Counted from the first letter of the stretch, positions 26,302 to 37,647 are shown. The stretch is 64,000 bases of DNA from Martelella lutilitoris (GCF_016598595.1 NZ_CP066786.1:1325501-1389500), one strand, 5' to 3'. A program made the numbers and translations. Notes: generated from the sequence alone by a model not told the origin.

Positions 26302-26319
26302 GTTTGACCACGGTCAAAC
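26302..26319 (+). promoter_or_regulatory. FixK/FNR-like box (TTGA-N6-TCAA) before ctaC
   Basis: GTTTGACC (26302-26309) and GGTCAAAC (26312-26319) form an 8-base perfect inverted repeat with a 2-base centre. Its inner part, TTGACCACGGTCAA (26304-26317), fits the FNR/FixK consensus TTGA-N6-TCAA. It lies only about 25 bases before the ctaC start and next to its ribosome binding site (GGAGGGAG, 26323-26330). A site that close to the gene would be expected to repress, which would fit lowering of the aa3 oxidase under low oxygen; this is inference. Confidence 0.5.
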
Positions 26320-26341
26320 GATGGAGGGAGAATTCAACGTG

Positions 26342-28902
<2,561 letters not shown>

Positions 28903-28928
28903 GTTGCGCCACTGAAACGCATTGAAGG

Positions 28929-28961
28929 CCGCGCGCCGACCTGGGGCGCGCGGGCTTTCTC
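28929..28961 (+). terminator. Hairpin terminator or attenuator between ctaD and ctaB
   Basis: CCGCGCGCC (28929-28937) and GGCGCGCGG (28945-28953) form a perfect 9-base GC stem with a 7-base loop, followed by GCTTTCTC. The U-run is weak, so partial termination is likely. It would lower expression of the assembly genes relative to ctaC and ctaD. Confidence 0.6.
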
Positions 28962-28983
28962 AAACAACGAGACTGAGCACAGA

Positions 28984-29919
28984 ATGACAGTACTGGACAG
29001 CGAGACCGGCCTGGGACATGCCGATATCGGCCTATCGGAGGCGACGGCGCGCGATTACTTCGCGCTTTTGAAGCCGCGGGTGATGTCGCTGGTGGTGTTT
29101 ACGGCCTTTGCCGGGCTGTTCCTGGCGCCCGGCCCGATCAACCCGGTCATGGGCGCGATCGCGATTCTCTGCATCGCCACCGGAGCAGGGGCCGCTGGCG
29201 CGCTCAACATGTGGTATGATTCCGATATCGATGCCGTCATGTCGCGCACGGCCAGGCGTCCCATCCCTGCCGGCCGCGTATCGCGTCAGGAGGCGCTTGC
29301 CTTCGGCATCGCGCTGTCGTGCTTTTCCGTCGCCACGCTCGGCCTTGCGGTCAACTGGTTTGCCGCCGGGCTGCTGGCGTTCACGATTCTGTACTACGCC
29401 GTCTTCTACACGATGTGGCTGAAGCGCTCGACGCCGCAGAACATCGTCATCGGCGGGGCGGCGGGCGCTTTCCCGCCCATGGTTGGCTGGGCGGCCGTCA
29501 CCGGCGGCATCTCGCTGGACAGCATCATTCTGTTTTCCATCACCTTCCTGTGGACGCCGCCGCATTTCTGGGCTCTGGCGCTGTTCAAGATGCGCGATTA
29601 TGACGATGTCGGCATCCCGATGATGCCGAATGTCGCCGGCGAGCAATCGACCAAGAACCAGATGCTGGCCTATGCCGTGCTGACGGCGATTGCCGGGGTC
29701 GCGCCCGCTCTGACGGGCCTCGCGAGCCCGTTCTATGCCGTCTTTGCCGGGGGGATGGGCGCTTATTTCGTCTATGCCGCGCTGAAAGTCCGGGCGATGC
29801 CCGAGGGGGATCAGCGCATGCTGCCGGCCAGGAAAATGTTCGGCTTCTCGATCGTCTACCTGTTTTCGGTCTTCGCCGCGCTGATTGTCGATCGCGCCGT
29901 CTTCATGCTTGTCGGCTGA
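28984..29919 (+). CDS. ctaB: Protoheme IX farnesyltransferase (heme O synthase)
   Basis: The 311-residue UbiA-family membrane protein farnesylates heme B to heme O, the precursor of heme A for the aa3 oxidase. The first aspartate-rich motif is [15 protein letters not shown] (about 76-90), and the second loop has [19 protein letters not shown] (about 199-217). Several helices follow the usual pattern. The ATG at 28984 lies behind the hairpin at 28929-28953; the next small gene starts 7 bases after its stop. Confidence 0.96.
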   Translation: MTVLDSETGLGHADIGLSEATARDYFALLKPRVMSLVVFTAFAGLFLAPGPINPVMGAIAILCIATGAGAAGALNMWYDSDIDAVMSRTARRPIPAGRVSRQEALAFGIALSCFSVATLGLAVNWFAAGLLAFTILYYAVFYTMWLKRSTPQNIVIGGAAGAFPPMVGWAAVTGGISLDSIILFSITFLWTPPHFWALALFKMRDYDDVGIPMMPNVAGEQSTKNQMLAYAVLTAIAGVAPALTGLASPFYAVFAGGMGAYFVYAALKVRAMPEGDQRMLPARKMFGFSIVYLFSVFAALIVDRAVFMLVG

Positions 29920-29926
29920 GGGCGCC

Positions 29927-30061
29927 ATGATCGAGACAGTCAAGCTTACAGAGAAGCAGAAGAAGGCCCGGCGGGGGCGCAACATCGCGCTCGGCCTGCT
30001 TCTGTTCGGCCTGGTGGTGCTGTTCTACGTCATCACCATGGTCAAGTTCGGTTCGGCCTGA
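29927..30061 (+). CDS. Small CoxF-like membrane protein of the cta cluster
   Basis: A 44-residue frame fills the gap between ctaB and ctaG. The peptide has a basic N-terminus rich in Lys/Arg (about 1-18, with [14 protein letters not shown]) and one transmembrane helix, [20 protein letters not shown] (about 19-38). Small single-helix proteins of this kind occupy the same place in other alphaproteobacterial cox operons (CoxF-like). Spacing is 7 bases after ctaB and 13 bases before ctaG. Its role in oxidase assembly is likely but unproven. Confidence 0.85.
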   Translation: MIETVKLTEKQKKARRGRNIALGLLLFGLVVLFYVITMVKFGSA

Positions 30062-30074
30062 GGAGAGGGAAGGC

Positions 30075-30674
30075 ATGACGGAGGAGACAAGACAGAAACC
30101 GCGCAACAACGGCGCCATCGTCGCGATGTGCCTCGTCTTCGTCGTCGGCATGACAGGCATGAGCTTTGCCGCCGTGCCGCTCTACCGGATATTCTGCCAG
30201 GTGACCGGCTATAACGGCACGGCCCAGCGCGTCGAGCAATATTCGAACACCATCCTCGACAAGACCATCAAGGTCACCTTCGACGCCAATGTCGCGCCGG
30301 GCCTCGACTGGGAATTCAAGCCGATGCAGTCCTCCGTGTCGCCGAAGATCGGCGAGACGGTGCAGGTCATGTTTACGGCGCGTAACAAATCGAGCGAACC
30401 GATCAACGGTCAGGCGATCTTCAACGTGACGCCGCTGCAGGCCGGAGCCTATTTCAACAAGGTCGAGTGCTTCTGCTTTACCGATACGACGCTGCCGCCC
30501 GGAGAGACGCTGGAAATGCCGGTGGTGTTCTTCGTCGATCCGGCGATCACGGAGGCCGAGGAGACCAGGGACATCAAGGTGCTCACCCTGTCCTATACAT
30601 TTTTCGAGCATGATCTGCCTGCCGCTTCCGAAGCTGCGGCACTGGAGGTAAAGGCTGCCGGTTCAAAAAGTTGA
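30075..30674 (+). CDS. ctaG: Cytochrome c oxidase assembly protein CtaG (Cox11)
   Basis: The 199-residue protein has one N-terminal helix (about 13-34) and a periplasmic immunoglobulin-like domain. It delivers copper to the CuB site of subunit I. The copper-binding CFCF motif is present in [17 protein letters not shown] (about 132-148), and the preceding [16 protein letters not shown] (about 37-52) is a family signature with a third cysteine. AGGAGAGGGAAGG precedes the ATG at 30075. Confidence 0.96.
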   Translation: MTEETRQKPRNNGAIVAMCLVFVVGMTGMSFAAVPLYRIFCQVTGYNGTAQRVEQYSNTILDKTIKVTFDANVAPGLDWEFKPMQSSVSPKIGETVQVMFTARNKSSEPINGQAIFNVTPLQAGAYFNKVECFCFTDTTLPPGETLEMPVVFFVDPAITEAEETRDIKVLTLSYTFFEHDLPAASEAAALEVKAAGSKS

Positions 30675-30770
30675 CCGGCCGGCGTGAATTGCGGATTGTC
30701 ATCTGCGGGGATTGATTAACGCAGCGAATTCGGCCCTTATGCTGCGTGGGAGAGGAAACGGGGACCATCA

Positions 30771-31655
30771 ATGGCGGAAACGCAACACAAAAACCACGAC
30801 TACCACATCATCGACCCGAGCCCCTGGCCGCTGGTCGCCTCGATCGGCGTTTTCCTGATGGCCTTCGGCGGCGTCGGCTACATGCGCTATCTGAGTGGCG
30901 GGTCGTTCACCATGTTCGGACTCAATCTGGCGCAGCCATGGCTGTTCCTGATCGGTCTGGTCGTCGTTCTCTACGTTCTGCACGGCTGGTGGTCGGATAC
31001 GATCAAGGAGGGGCAGGAGGGTCATCATACGCCGGTCGTCTCGCTGCATCTGCGTTACGGCATGATCATGTTCATCGCGTCCGAGGTGATGTTCTTCGTG
31101 GCGTGGTTCTGGGCCTTCTTCGATGCGAGCCTGTTTACCGGAGAGGCAATCCAGGCCTCCCGCGTCGAGGCAACGGGGGGTACGTGGCCGCCTGAGGGCA
31201 TTGCCGTTGTCGACCCCTGGCACTTCCCGCTCTACAACACGGTCATCCTGCTCCTGTCCGGCACGACGCTGACCTGGGCGCATCATGCGCTGTTGCATGG
31301 CGATCGCAAGGGGCTGATCCAGGGGCTGACGCTGACGGTAGTGCTCGGCCTGCTGTTCACCGGCGTTCAGGCCTACGAATATTACGAGGCGCCGTTCGCC
31401 TTCAAGAATTCGATCTACGGCGCGACCTTCTTCATGGCGACCGGGTTTCACGGCTTTCACGTCATCGTCGGCACGATCTTTCTGATCGTCTGTCTGGTGC
31501 GCGCCGCGCGCGGCGCCTTCACGCCGGAGCGACATTTCGGGCTCGAAGCGGCGGCCTGGTACTGGCACTTCGTCGACGTCGTCTGGCTGTTCCTGTTCTT
31601 CACGATCTATATCTGGGGCGGCTGGGGCGCGCCGCTTGCCGAAACCGGACATTGA
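30771..31655 (+). CDS. ctaE: Cytochrome c oxidase subunit III
   Basis: The 294-residue protein has seven expected helices and typical subunit III motifs: [20 protein letters not shown] near the N-terminus, [20 protein letters not shown] (about 91-110), [12 protein letters not shown], and the C-terminal [20 protein letters not shown]. It stabilises the aa3 core. It starts at ATG 30771 behind GGGAGAGGAAACGGGG and ends 11 bases before a strong terminator. Confidence 0.97.
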   Translation: MAETQHKNHDYHIIDPSPWPLVASIGVFLMAFGGVGYMRYLSGGSFTMFGLNLAQPWLFLIGLVVVLYVLHGWWSDTIKEGQEGHHTPVVSLHLRYGMIMFIASEVMFFVAWFWAFFDASLFTGEAIQASRVEATGGTWPPEGIAVVDPWHFPLYNTVILLLSGTTLTWAHHALLHGDRKGLIQGLTLTVVLGLLFTGVQAYEYYEAPFAFKNSIYGATFFMATGFHGFHVIVGTIFLIVCLVRAARGAFTPERHFGLEAAAWYWHFVDVVWLFLFFTIYIWGGWGAPLAETGH

Positions 31656-31665
31656 TCCTAAGTTC

Positions 31666-31706
31666 ACGGTCGCCGCGTCAGAAAATGCGGCGGCCGTCTT
31701 TCTTTT
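31666..31706 (+). terminator. Rho-independent terminator after ctaE
   Basis: ACGGTCGCCGC (31666-31676) pairs with GCGGCGGCCGT (31687-31697) over 11 bases with one T-G wobble, with a 10-base loop, followed by CTTTCTTTTG. The T tract abuts the ribosome binding site of the next gene, so that gene relies on read-through or a promoter inside ctaE. Confidence 0.85.
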
Positions 31707-31719
31707 GTGAGGCACCGTC

Positions 31720-31998
31720 ATCGATATCCATGAAGAAAAGACCGCTTCGGGCGGGCGCTATTTCGCCAATGTCGATGGCCATGAAGCCGAGATGACCTAT
31801 TCGCGCGCATCCACGAAGCTTGTCATCATCGATCACACCGGCGTGCCCGACGCGCTGCGCGGCAAGGGCGTCGGTCAGGCGCTCGCCGAACATGCCGTCA
31901 ATGCGGCGCGCCAGGGCGGCTGGAAAATTGTACCCCTCTGTCCGTTCTTCAAGGCGCTCAGTATCCGCCATGAAGAGTGGCGGGATGTCATTCAGTAA
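31720..31998 (+). CDS. Small GNAT (YjdJ-type) acetyltransferase, apparent ATC start
   Basis: The frame is open from 31711 (after a stop at 31708-31710) to 31998. It contains no ATG, GTG or TTG until 31792, yet the part before 31792 encodes typical family sequence (DIHEEKTASGGRYFANVDGH). The core LRGKGVGQALAEHAVNAARQ (about 47-66) is the acetyl-CoA-binding motif, and IVPLCPFFKALSIRHEEWRD follows, as in YjdJ-type minimal GNATs. A GTGAGG site (31707-31712) lies 7 bases before ATC 31720, which stands where homologs have Met-Asp-Ile. Initiation at AUC is the simplest reading (92 residues); a start lost by mutation or a base-call error is possible. Confidence 0.65.
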   Translation: MDIHEEKTASGGRYFANVDGHEAEMTYSRASTKLVIIDHTGVPDALRGKGVGQALAEHAVNAARQGGWKIVPLCPFFKALSIRHEEWRDVIQ

Positions 31999-32037
31999 GA
32001 GGCGCCGCGCCGGTCTCGTTGCGGGGCGAACCGTTCC

Positions 32038-32430
32038 ATGTCAAATCACGACCACAATCGGAAACCCGCAGGCATGATATTGCCGGGCCTTGCCGGCCGT
32101 TGCCCGCGCTGCGGCAAGGGAAAGCTGTTCGACGGCTTCCTGACGCTGAAGCCGGAATGCGAGAACTGCGGGCTCGACTATGGCTTTGCCGATTCGGGCG
32201 ACGGGCCGGCTGTCTTCGTCATGTTCGCCGTCGGCTTTCTGGTGATTGCGCTGGTGCTCTGGACGGAAATTTCCTATTCGCCGCCGCTCTGGGTGCATGC
32301 GCTCATCTGGGTGCCGGTCACCATCGCGCTGTCGCTTGGCGCGCTCAGGGCCTTCAAGGGCGTACTGATCGGCCTGCAATATCGCCACAGCGCCGCGGAA
32401 GGCGTGATCGATCGCTCCGACGATGCCTGA
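32038..32430 (+). CDS. DUF983 family membrane protein with zinc ribbon
   Basis: The 130-residue protein has an N-terminal zinc ribbon with CPRC (about 22-25) and CENC (about 41-44), then two transmembrane helices (about 58-76 and 84-104). DUF983 genes commonly sit beside cox clusters and are thought to help oxidase assembly, though their action is not settled. The start of the SURF1 gene overlaps its end by 8 bases, so the two are coupled. Confidence 0.9.
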   Translation: MSNHDHNRKPAGMILPGLAGRCPRCGKGKLFDGFLTLKPECENCGLDYGFADSGDGPAVFVMFAVGFLVIALVLWTEISYSPPLWVHALIWVPVTIALSLGALRAFKGVLIGLQYRHSAAEGVIDRSDDA

Positions 32431-33160
32431 GCGCCGTCTGTCGCCCTTCGGCATTTTCGGGCTCGCGCTGGCGTTTGTTGCCTTCACGGCGCTGATCCTG
32501 CTTGGCAACTGGCAGGTTCGCCGGCTCCACTGGAAGGAAGACCTGCTGGCGACCGTCGAGGCCCGCTTGGCTTCGCCGCCGGTGTCGCTAGCCGAGATCG
32601 AGACGATGGCGGCGGAGGGCGCGGATATCCGCTACCGGCCGGTAACGGTTACCGGTACGTTTGAACATGACCGCGAGCGGCACTATTTCGCGACTTTCGA
32701 GGGCCTGTCCGGCTATTACATCTACACGCCGCTGAGGCTCGAGGACGGGCGGATCGTCTTCGTCAACCGCGGCTTTGTGCCCTTCGACAGGAAGGAGGCT
32801 GCTACGCGGGCCGAAGGTCAGGTGGAGGGGACTGTCACCATAACCGGCCTTGCGCGCGAGCGCCTTTCGGGAAAGCCGTCCTTTCTCGTTCCCGAGAACG
32901 ATCTGTCTAAAAACATCTTTTACTGGAAGGACCTTGACGCCATGGCGGATTCCGCCGGGCTTGACGGAGAAACGATGTTGCCCTTCTTCATCGACGCTGG
33001 CGATGCGGGAAATCCCGGCGGTCTGCCGGTCGGCGGCGTCACCCGCATTTCCTTTCCCAACAACCACCTGCAATACGCCTTCACCTGGTACGGGCTGGCG
33101 GCCGTGCTTGCCATCGGGGTCGGCGTGCTGGTGCTCAGAAGGCGCCGCCACCGTGATTGA
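32423..33160 (+). CDS. surf1: SURF1 family cytochrome oxidase assembly protein
   Basis: The 245-residue protein has a helix at each end (about 8-26 and 217-237) and the periplasmic SURF1 domain between. Hallmarks are LLGNWQVRRLHWKEDLLATV (about 21-40), the RYRPVTVTGTFEHDRERHYF segment (about 69-88) and the C-terminal NNHLQYAFTWYGLAAVLAIG. SURF1 helps deliver heme A to subunit I. It overlaps DUF983 by 8 bases and the glycosylase gene by 8 bases. Confidence 0.95.
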   Translation: MPERRLSPFGIFGLALAFVAFTALILLGNWQVRRLHWKEDLLATVEARLASPPVSLAEIETMAAEGADIRYRPVTVTGTFEHDRERHYFATFEGLSGYYIYTPLRLEDGRIVFVNRGFVPFDRKEAATRAEGQVEGTVTITGLARERLSGKPSFLVPENDLSKNIFYWKDLDAMADSAGLDGETMLPFFIDAGDAGNPGGLPVGGVTRISFPNNHLQYAFTWYGLAAVLAIGVGVLVLRRRRHRD

Positions 33161-33680
33161 TCTTCTGGCGCCTGGTCTCAGGATCGTGTTCTGCGGAACC
33201 GCCAAGGGCACGATCTCGGCCCGCACCGGTTCTTTTTACGCCAACCCGTCAAACCGCTTCTATCGCACCCTGCATGAGACGGGCCTGACGCTGGAGCGGA
33301 TCGATCCGGCAGATTTCCGGCGGTTGCTCGATTACGGCATCGGGCTGACGGACCTCAACCAGGTCGAAAGCGGCATGGACCGGGTCTTGAGCGAGAAGCA
33401 TTTCGACCTTCAGGGCTTTCGCGAAAAGATGCTGCACTTCCGGCCGAAGCTGATCGCCTTCACCAGCCTGACAGCCGCCCGCATATTCTTTGCTGACCGG
33501 ACGATCCGCTGCGGTCCGCTGGAAACCGGCATCGGCGATATCCCCGTTGTCGCGCTTCCGTCCACATCCGGCGCCAACGCGCATTGGACAAGGGACCGTC
33601 ATCATTGGTATCAGTTGCGGGCGTTGATTTGCCGCGCCGAAAACCCATCTTGGGGCGACGAGCAAAAGGCGACGGAATGA
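33153..33680 (+). CDS. Mismatch-specific uracil/thymine-DNA glycosylase (TDG/MUG superfamily)
   Basis: The 175-residue protein starts at GTG 33153 ([20 protein letters not shown]) inside the end of the SURF1 gene. [20 protein letters not shown] (about 13-32) takes the place of the MUG active-site motif, and [11 protein letters not shown] (about 138-148) that of the DNA-intercalating loop. Such enzymes remove uracil, hypoxanthine or thymine from mispairs. The usual catalytic asparagine of the GINPG motif is absent, as in the deoxyinosine-type branch. The 8-base overlap upstream and 4-base overlap with ispH downstream place it within the operon. It has no evident link to oxidase assembly. Confidence 0.82.
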   Translation: MIDLLAPGLRIVFCGTAKGTISARTGSFYANPSNRFYRTLHETGLTLERIDPADFRRLLDYGIGLTDLNQVESGMDRVLSEKHFDLQGFREKMLHFRPKLIAFTSLTAARIFFADRTIRCGPLETGIGDIPVVALPSTSGANAHWTRDRHHWYQLRALICRAENPSWGDEQKATE

Positions 33681-34696
33681 CAGATACGAAAGAGCCCGAC
33701 ATGACCAAGAGCCCACTCACCATCCGTCTGTGCGGGCCGCGCGGCTTTTGCGCGGGCGTTGACCGGGCAATCCAGATCGTGGTTCTGGCGCTGAAGCGCT
33801 ACGGCGCGCCGGTCTATGTGCGCCACGAGATCGTCCACAACCGCTATGTGGTCGAAGGGCTCGAGGCCATGGGTGCGATCTTTGTCGAGGAGCTTGACGA
33901 GATTCCGGCAGAACACCGCGACCAGCCGGTGGTGTTTTCCGCCCATGGCGTGCCGAAATCCGTGCCGGCGGATGCCGAAAGCCGTAATCTCTTCTATCTC
34001 GACGCCACCTGCCCCCTGGTTTCCAAGGTGCACAAGCAGGCCATGCGCCATGAACGGCTCGGCCGCCATGTGGTGCTGATCGGCCATGCCGGCCATCCGG
34101 AGGTCATCGGCACGATGGGGCAATTGCCCGAGGGCGCCGTGTCGCTCGTCGAGACGGTGGAGGACGCTGAAAAATACGAGCCCGCCGACCCGGACAATCT
34201 CGGCTACGTCACCCAGACCACGCTTTCGGTGGAGGATACGGCGGCGGTGATCGCCAAACTGCAGGAAAGATTTCCCAACCTGACCGCGCCATCGGCCGAT
34301 TCGATCTGCTATGCGACGACCAACCGGCAGGAGGCCGTGTCGGCTGCCGCTCCGGGCAGCGACCTCTTCATCATCGTCGGCGCGCCGAATTCGTCCAATT
34401 CCAAGCGCCTGGTCGAGGTCGCGAGCCGCGCCGGCGCAAAGCGCGCCATCCTGGTCCAGCGCGCCTCGGAACTCGATTTCGATGCGATCGGCGAGATTGG
34501 AACGCTCGGTATCTCTGCCGGCGCTTCAGCGCCGGAAGTGGTCGTCAACGAAATCATCGAAGCCTTCCGCGACCGTTTCGAAGCGACGGTCGAGCTTGCG
34601 GAAACCGCAATCGAAAACGAGCATTTTCTGGTGAACCGGGAACTGCGTGATGTCGAGCTGACGGTCGAGGATATGGCCTTCGTCAACGGGCGGTAG
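33677..34696 (+). CDS. ispH: 4-Hydroxy-3-methylbut-2-enyl diphosphate reductase
   Basis: The 339-residue Fe-S enzyme makes IPP and DMAPP in the last step of the MEP pathway. The three cluster cysteines are C25 in [11 protein letters not shown], one in [11 protein letters not shown] (about 113) and one in [13 protein letters not shown] (about 211). [14 protein letters not shown] [17 protein letters not shown] and the conserved histidines are also present. It starts at ATG 33677 in an ATGA overlap with the glycosylase gene, with AAAAGGCG upstream. Confidence 0.96.
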   Translation: MTDTKEPDMTKSPLTIRLCGPRGFCAGVDRAIQIVVLALKRYGAPVYVRHEIVHNRYVVEGLEAMGAIFVEELDEIPAEHRDQPVVFSAHGVPKSVPADAESRNLFYLDATCPLVSKVHKQAMRHERLGRHVVLIGHAGHPEVIGTMGQLPEGAVSLVETVEDAEKYEPADPDNLGYVTQTTLSVEDTAAVIAKLQERFPNLTAPSADSICYATTNRQEAVSAAAPGSDLFIIVGAPNSSNSKRLVEVASRAGAKRAILVQRASELDFDAIGEIGTLGISAGASAPEVVVNEIIEAFRDRFEATVELAETAIENEHFLVNRELRDVELTVEDMAFVNGR

Positions 34697-34787
34697 GCGG
34701 TTCGGCCTCGCTGTTCTTGTCGTGTTTGCTTGACAGCGACGCGGCCATCGTGAAAACCAGCAGCAGGTTTTCCATCGAGGATTTGCA

Positions 34788-35750
34788 TTGGCCGTCTACA
34801 CCGACATCAACGAGGTCGAGCTGAAGGATTTCCTTCAGGCCTACGACTGCGGCACGCTCCTGTCCTTCAAGGGCATTGCCGAGGGCGTCGAGAACTCGAA
34901 CTTCCTGCTGCACACGGACCGGTTTTCGCTGATCCTGACGCTTTACGAAAAACGGGTCGATGAAAACGACCTGCCGTTCTATCTCGGGCTGATGCAGCAT
35001 CTGGCCGAGCGGGGTCTGTCCTGCCCGTTGCCGCTTGAACGCTCGGACGGCGCGCTTTACGGGCGGCTCTGTGACCGGCCGGCGGCGCTGATCTCGTTCC
35101 TGGAGGGCATGTGGCTCAGGAAATCCGAGGCGCGCCACTGCCGCGAACTGGGCGCGGCGCTTGCCCGCATGCACATCGCCGGGAAGGATTTTCCGATCCG
35201 CCGCGAGAACGCGCTGTCGCTGAAAGGCTGGGTCGATCTCTGGGACAAGTCCGCCGTCCGCGCCGATGAGGTCCAGCCGGGGCTTGAAAGCGAAATCACA
35301 GACGAACTGGCGCTGCTCGAGGATCGCTGGCCGGTGGACCTGCCCGACGGCGTCATTCATGCCGATCTTTTTCCCGACAACGTGTTCTTCATCGGCGATG
35401 CTCTCTCGGGCCTGATCGACTTCTATTTCGCCTGCAATGATTTTCTTGCCTATGACCTGGCGATCTGCCTCAATGCCTGGTGTTTCGAAAAGGACGGCGC
35501 CTTCAATGTCACCAAGGCGCGGGCGCTGATCGAGGGCTATCAGAGCGTGCGGCCACTGAGTGCCGCCGAGATCGAGGCCTTGCCGCTGCTGGCGCGCGGC
35601 TCGGCGCTGCGCTTCTTCCTGACCCGGCTCTATGACTGGCTGACGACGCCTGAGGGCGCGCTGGTGGTCAAGAAGGATCCGCTGGAATATCTTCGCTATC
35701 TGCGCTTCCACCGCTCGGTCAGGAGCGCACGCGAATACGGGCTGTCGTGA
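34788..35750 (+). CDS. thrB: Homoserine kinase (ThrB2, APH-fold)
   Basis: The 320-residue protein belongs to the aminoglycoside-phosphotransferase-fold homoserine kinases found in alphaproteobacteria, not to the GHMP-type ThrB of E. coli. Key parts are [20 protein letters not shown] (about 25-44), the catalytic [11 protein letters not shown] (about 187-197) and [20 protein letters not shown]. The start is TTG at 34788, with GAGGA 7 bases upstream. It phosphorylates homoserine for threonine synthesis; thrC lies at 45981 in the opposite orientation. Confidence 0.94.
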   Translation: MAVYTDINEVELKDFLQAYDCGTLLSFKGIAEGVENSNFLLHTDRFSLILTLYEKRVDENDLPFYLGLMQHLAERGLSCPLPLERSDGALYGRLCDRPAALISFLEGMWLRKSEARHCRELGAALARMHIAGKDFPIRRENALSLKGWVDLWDKSAVRADEVQPGLESEITDELALLEDRWPVDLPDGVIHADLFPDNVFFIGDALSGLIDFYFACNDFLAYDLAICLNAWCFEKDGAFNVTKARALIEGYQSVRPLSAAEIEALPLLARGSALRFFLTRLYDWLTTPEGALVVKKDPLEYLRYLRFHRSVRSAREYGLS

Positions 35751-35752
35751 AC

Positions 35753-36196
35753 ATGAAAACGATCGAGATCTTCACCGACGGGGCCTGTTCGGGCAATCCC
35801 GGACCGGGCGGCTGGGGCGCGGTGCTTCGCTATGGCGAGAAGGAACGCGAGCTTTCGGGAGGAGAACGGCTCACGACCAATAACCGCATGGAGCTGATGG
35901 CGGCGATCGAGGCGCTGAAAGCGCTGAAGGAGCCTTGCGCGGTGTCGCTTTATACCGATAGCGTCTATCTGAAGGACGGTATCGGCAAATGGATTCACGG
36001 CTGGAAGAAGAACGGCTGGAAGACGGCGGCGAAAAAGCCGGTCAAGAATGTCGAGCTCTGGCAGGCGCTGGAAGAGCAGCGCAACCGCCATCAGGTGACG
36101 CTTTTCTGGGTGAAGGGCCATGCCGGCCATGAAGAAAACGAGCGTGCCGATGAACTGGCGCGCCTGGGGATGGAACCATATAAGAAGGGTCGGTGA
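35753..36196 (+). CDS. rnhA: Ribonuclease HI
   Basis: The 147-residue enzyme degrades the RNA strand of RNA-DNA hybrids. The four catalytic carboxylates are D9, E47, D69 and D133, and the active-site histidine is H123 in [14 protein letters not shown]. The basic substrate-handling region [20 protein letters not shown] is present. I start at ATG 35753; GTG 35747, which overlaps the thrB stop codon, is an alternative start that would add two residues. Confidence 0.96.
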   Translation: MKTIEIFTDGACSGNPGPGGWGAVLRYGEKERELSGGERLTTNNRMELMAAIEALKALKEPCAVSLYTDSVYLKDGIGKWIHGWKKNGWKTAAKKPVKNVELWQALEEQRNRHQVTLFWVKGHAGHEENERADELARLGMEPYKKGR

Positions 36197-36231
36197 AGGC
36201 GCAGGCCAGGCCGCCATTCTGGAGGAAATTC

Positions 36232-36540
36232 ATGATCTTGCATTGCGTATTCATTCGATTTCGCCAGGACGTCACGGCTTCCGAAAAGGAAGCCATCTAT
36301 GCCGGCATCGCCGCGCTGAAGGACGTCATAGGTGGGATCGTCGATGTGAAGGGCGGGCCGAATGTTTCGCCGGAAGGCCTCGACAGCGGCTATGCCGACG
36401 GTTTCGCCGTCACCTTTGAGGACGCCTCCGCGCGCGATGCCTATCTTGACCATCCCGACCACAGGGCGGTGGGCGAAAAGATCGTGGCCGCCGCCGCGGG
36501 TGGTCAGTCTGGTATTCTTGTCTTTGACATGAAGGTCTGA
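36232..36540 (+). CDS. Dabb (stress-responsive alpha/beta-barrel) protein
   Basis: The 102-residue protein is a ferredoxin-like Dabb domain protein. It begins MILHCVFIRFRQDVTASEKE, with the conserved H4 at the end of strand 1, and has FAVTFEDASARDAYLDHPDH (about 61-80), the conserved H-P-x-H turn. Relatives include plant stress proteins and cyclase-like enzymes; function is unknown here. ATG 36232 follows GGAGGAAA by a few bases, so I prefer it to the GTG at 36193. Confidence 0.88.
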   Translation: MILHCVFIRFRQDVTASEKEAIYAGIAALKDVIGGIVDVKGGPNVSPEGLDSGYADGFAVTFEDASARDAYLDHPDHRAVGEKIVAAAAGGQSGILVFDMKV

Positions 36541-36546
36541 GCGCGT

Positions 36547-37647
36547 TCACGCGATCAGGCGGACAAGCAGACGGCCGAAGGGCAAGAGCGCGATGCGCCA
36601 GGAAAACCGGAGCAAGCGAAAGCCGAAATAGGCCGCGCCCGCCAGCCAGACGGCAAAGGACGTGGTCCAGCCTGCCGCGGTCAGCAGAAGGCCGCTCAGC
36701 GTCACCGCGCCGGAGCCCAGCAGAAACACAATCGCGCGGAAACGCTTGCCGACACGCGCCGAAAGCTTGCCGAATTTGGTGAGGTCGGCCGGCGTGTCGG
36801 CAACTTTCAGCATGTCGGTTCCCGCCCGCAGCCCCTGCTTGGTCATCACTGTGCCGACATTGGCGGCGGCATCCTGCATGCGCAGCAGCGGCTTGGCGTT
36901 AAGCGAGGCGGAAAGCGCCCGGCTTGCCGCCGGCACATTGCCGCGCTTGAGCAGGGGAACGGCCGTGCGCAAGGCAGGCGCGTTCACGGCCTGGCGCGAG
37001 AGGCGCGTGAAGGAACGGCGCAGCGGCGCCGTCAGCGCCCCGGCCTTGCCGGCGGCCTTCAAGGCGCTTGTGCCGACCTTCGCCGTGGTCGCCGAACCTG
37101 CTGACAGGATCACCGCGCCGGTGATCGCGATGCCTGCGACGGAAATGCCGAGAATGAAGGGATCGTAGTCCTCGCCGGAGAGGTAGGCGCCGCCTTCTAT
37201 GATGATGTCGCGAACGTCGCCGACCGTTGTGAGATCGGTTGCGACCGCACCGATCAGGCCTGCCGCGCTGTCGGGCCGGCCGGTCAGCGCCCCCTCGAAC
37301 ATGTCCGAGAGCCGGTTACCGAGACTGTTCTCGTTGAAGACGGCGACCTCGGTGCGTTCGCGCAACGCGCCGTCGACGGGAATGCCGCGGCTGTCGGCGA
37401 GCGCCAGCACGCTTCCCGCAAGGTCCGGGTCGTCATCCGCAAGCGCTTCGAGGATCGCCACCTCGTATTCCGAGGGGGCAAGCCGGTCCAGACGGTAATC
37501 GGTGATCGCAACCGGATCGTCATGCGCCGCAAGCAGCCGCATCGCGTCCATGCCGTTTGGAACGACGAAGGGCGTCGCGGCCACAAGGGCGGCAGCAATG
37601 AGGATCGTGCCGATCGAGCGGAGGGGTTTCAGGACTTCACGCTTCAT
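36547..37647 (-). CDS. Membrane protein of unknown function
   Basis: The 366-residue protein starts at ATG 37647 (MKREVLKPLRSIGTILIAAA). It has an N-terminal helix (about 12-30), a soluble acidic region (about 35-160), a hydrophobic helix at about 164-187, a long Ala/Lys/Arg-rich amphipathic region (about 188-305) and a C-terminal hydrophobic pair (about 306-350). It is probably an inner-membrane protein with a periplasmic first domain. I recognise no family. It converges on the Dabb gene with only 6 bases between, and lies leftward of the peroxiredoxin gene on the same strand, 172 bases away. Confidence 0.75.
   Translation of the reverse strand: MKREVLKPLRSIGTILIAAALVAATPFVVPNGMDAMRLLAAHDDPVAITDYRLDRLAPSEYEVAILEALADDDPDLAGSVLALADSRGIPVDGALRERTEVAVFNENSLGNRLSDMFEGALTGRPDSAAGLIGAVATDLTTVGDVRDIIIEGGAYLSGEDYDPFILGISVAGIAITGAVILSAGSATTAKVGTSALKAAGKAGALTAPLRRSFTRLSRQAVNAPALRTAVPLLKRGNVPAASRALSASLNAKPLLRMQDAAANVGTVMTKQGLRAGTDMLKVADTPADLTKFGKLSARVGKRFRAIVFLLGSGAVTLSGLLLTAAGWTTSFAVWLAGAAYFGFRLLRFSWRIALLPFGRLLVRLIA

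Larger units (their letters stand above)
25980..26341. other. Divergent intergenic region between ialB and ctaC
   Basis: These 362 bases contain no credible gene. They hold two clear palindromes, described separately (26126-26141 and 26302-26319), an ATG-rich AT-richer stretch around 26090-26170 with a candidate -10 CATAAT near 26157, and a GC palindrome GCTGCGCGCAGC near 26200. Promoters for both divergent genes must lie here. Confidence 0.6.
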
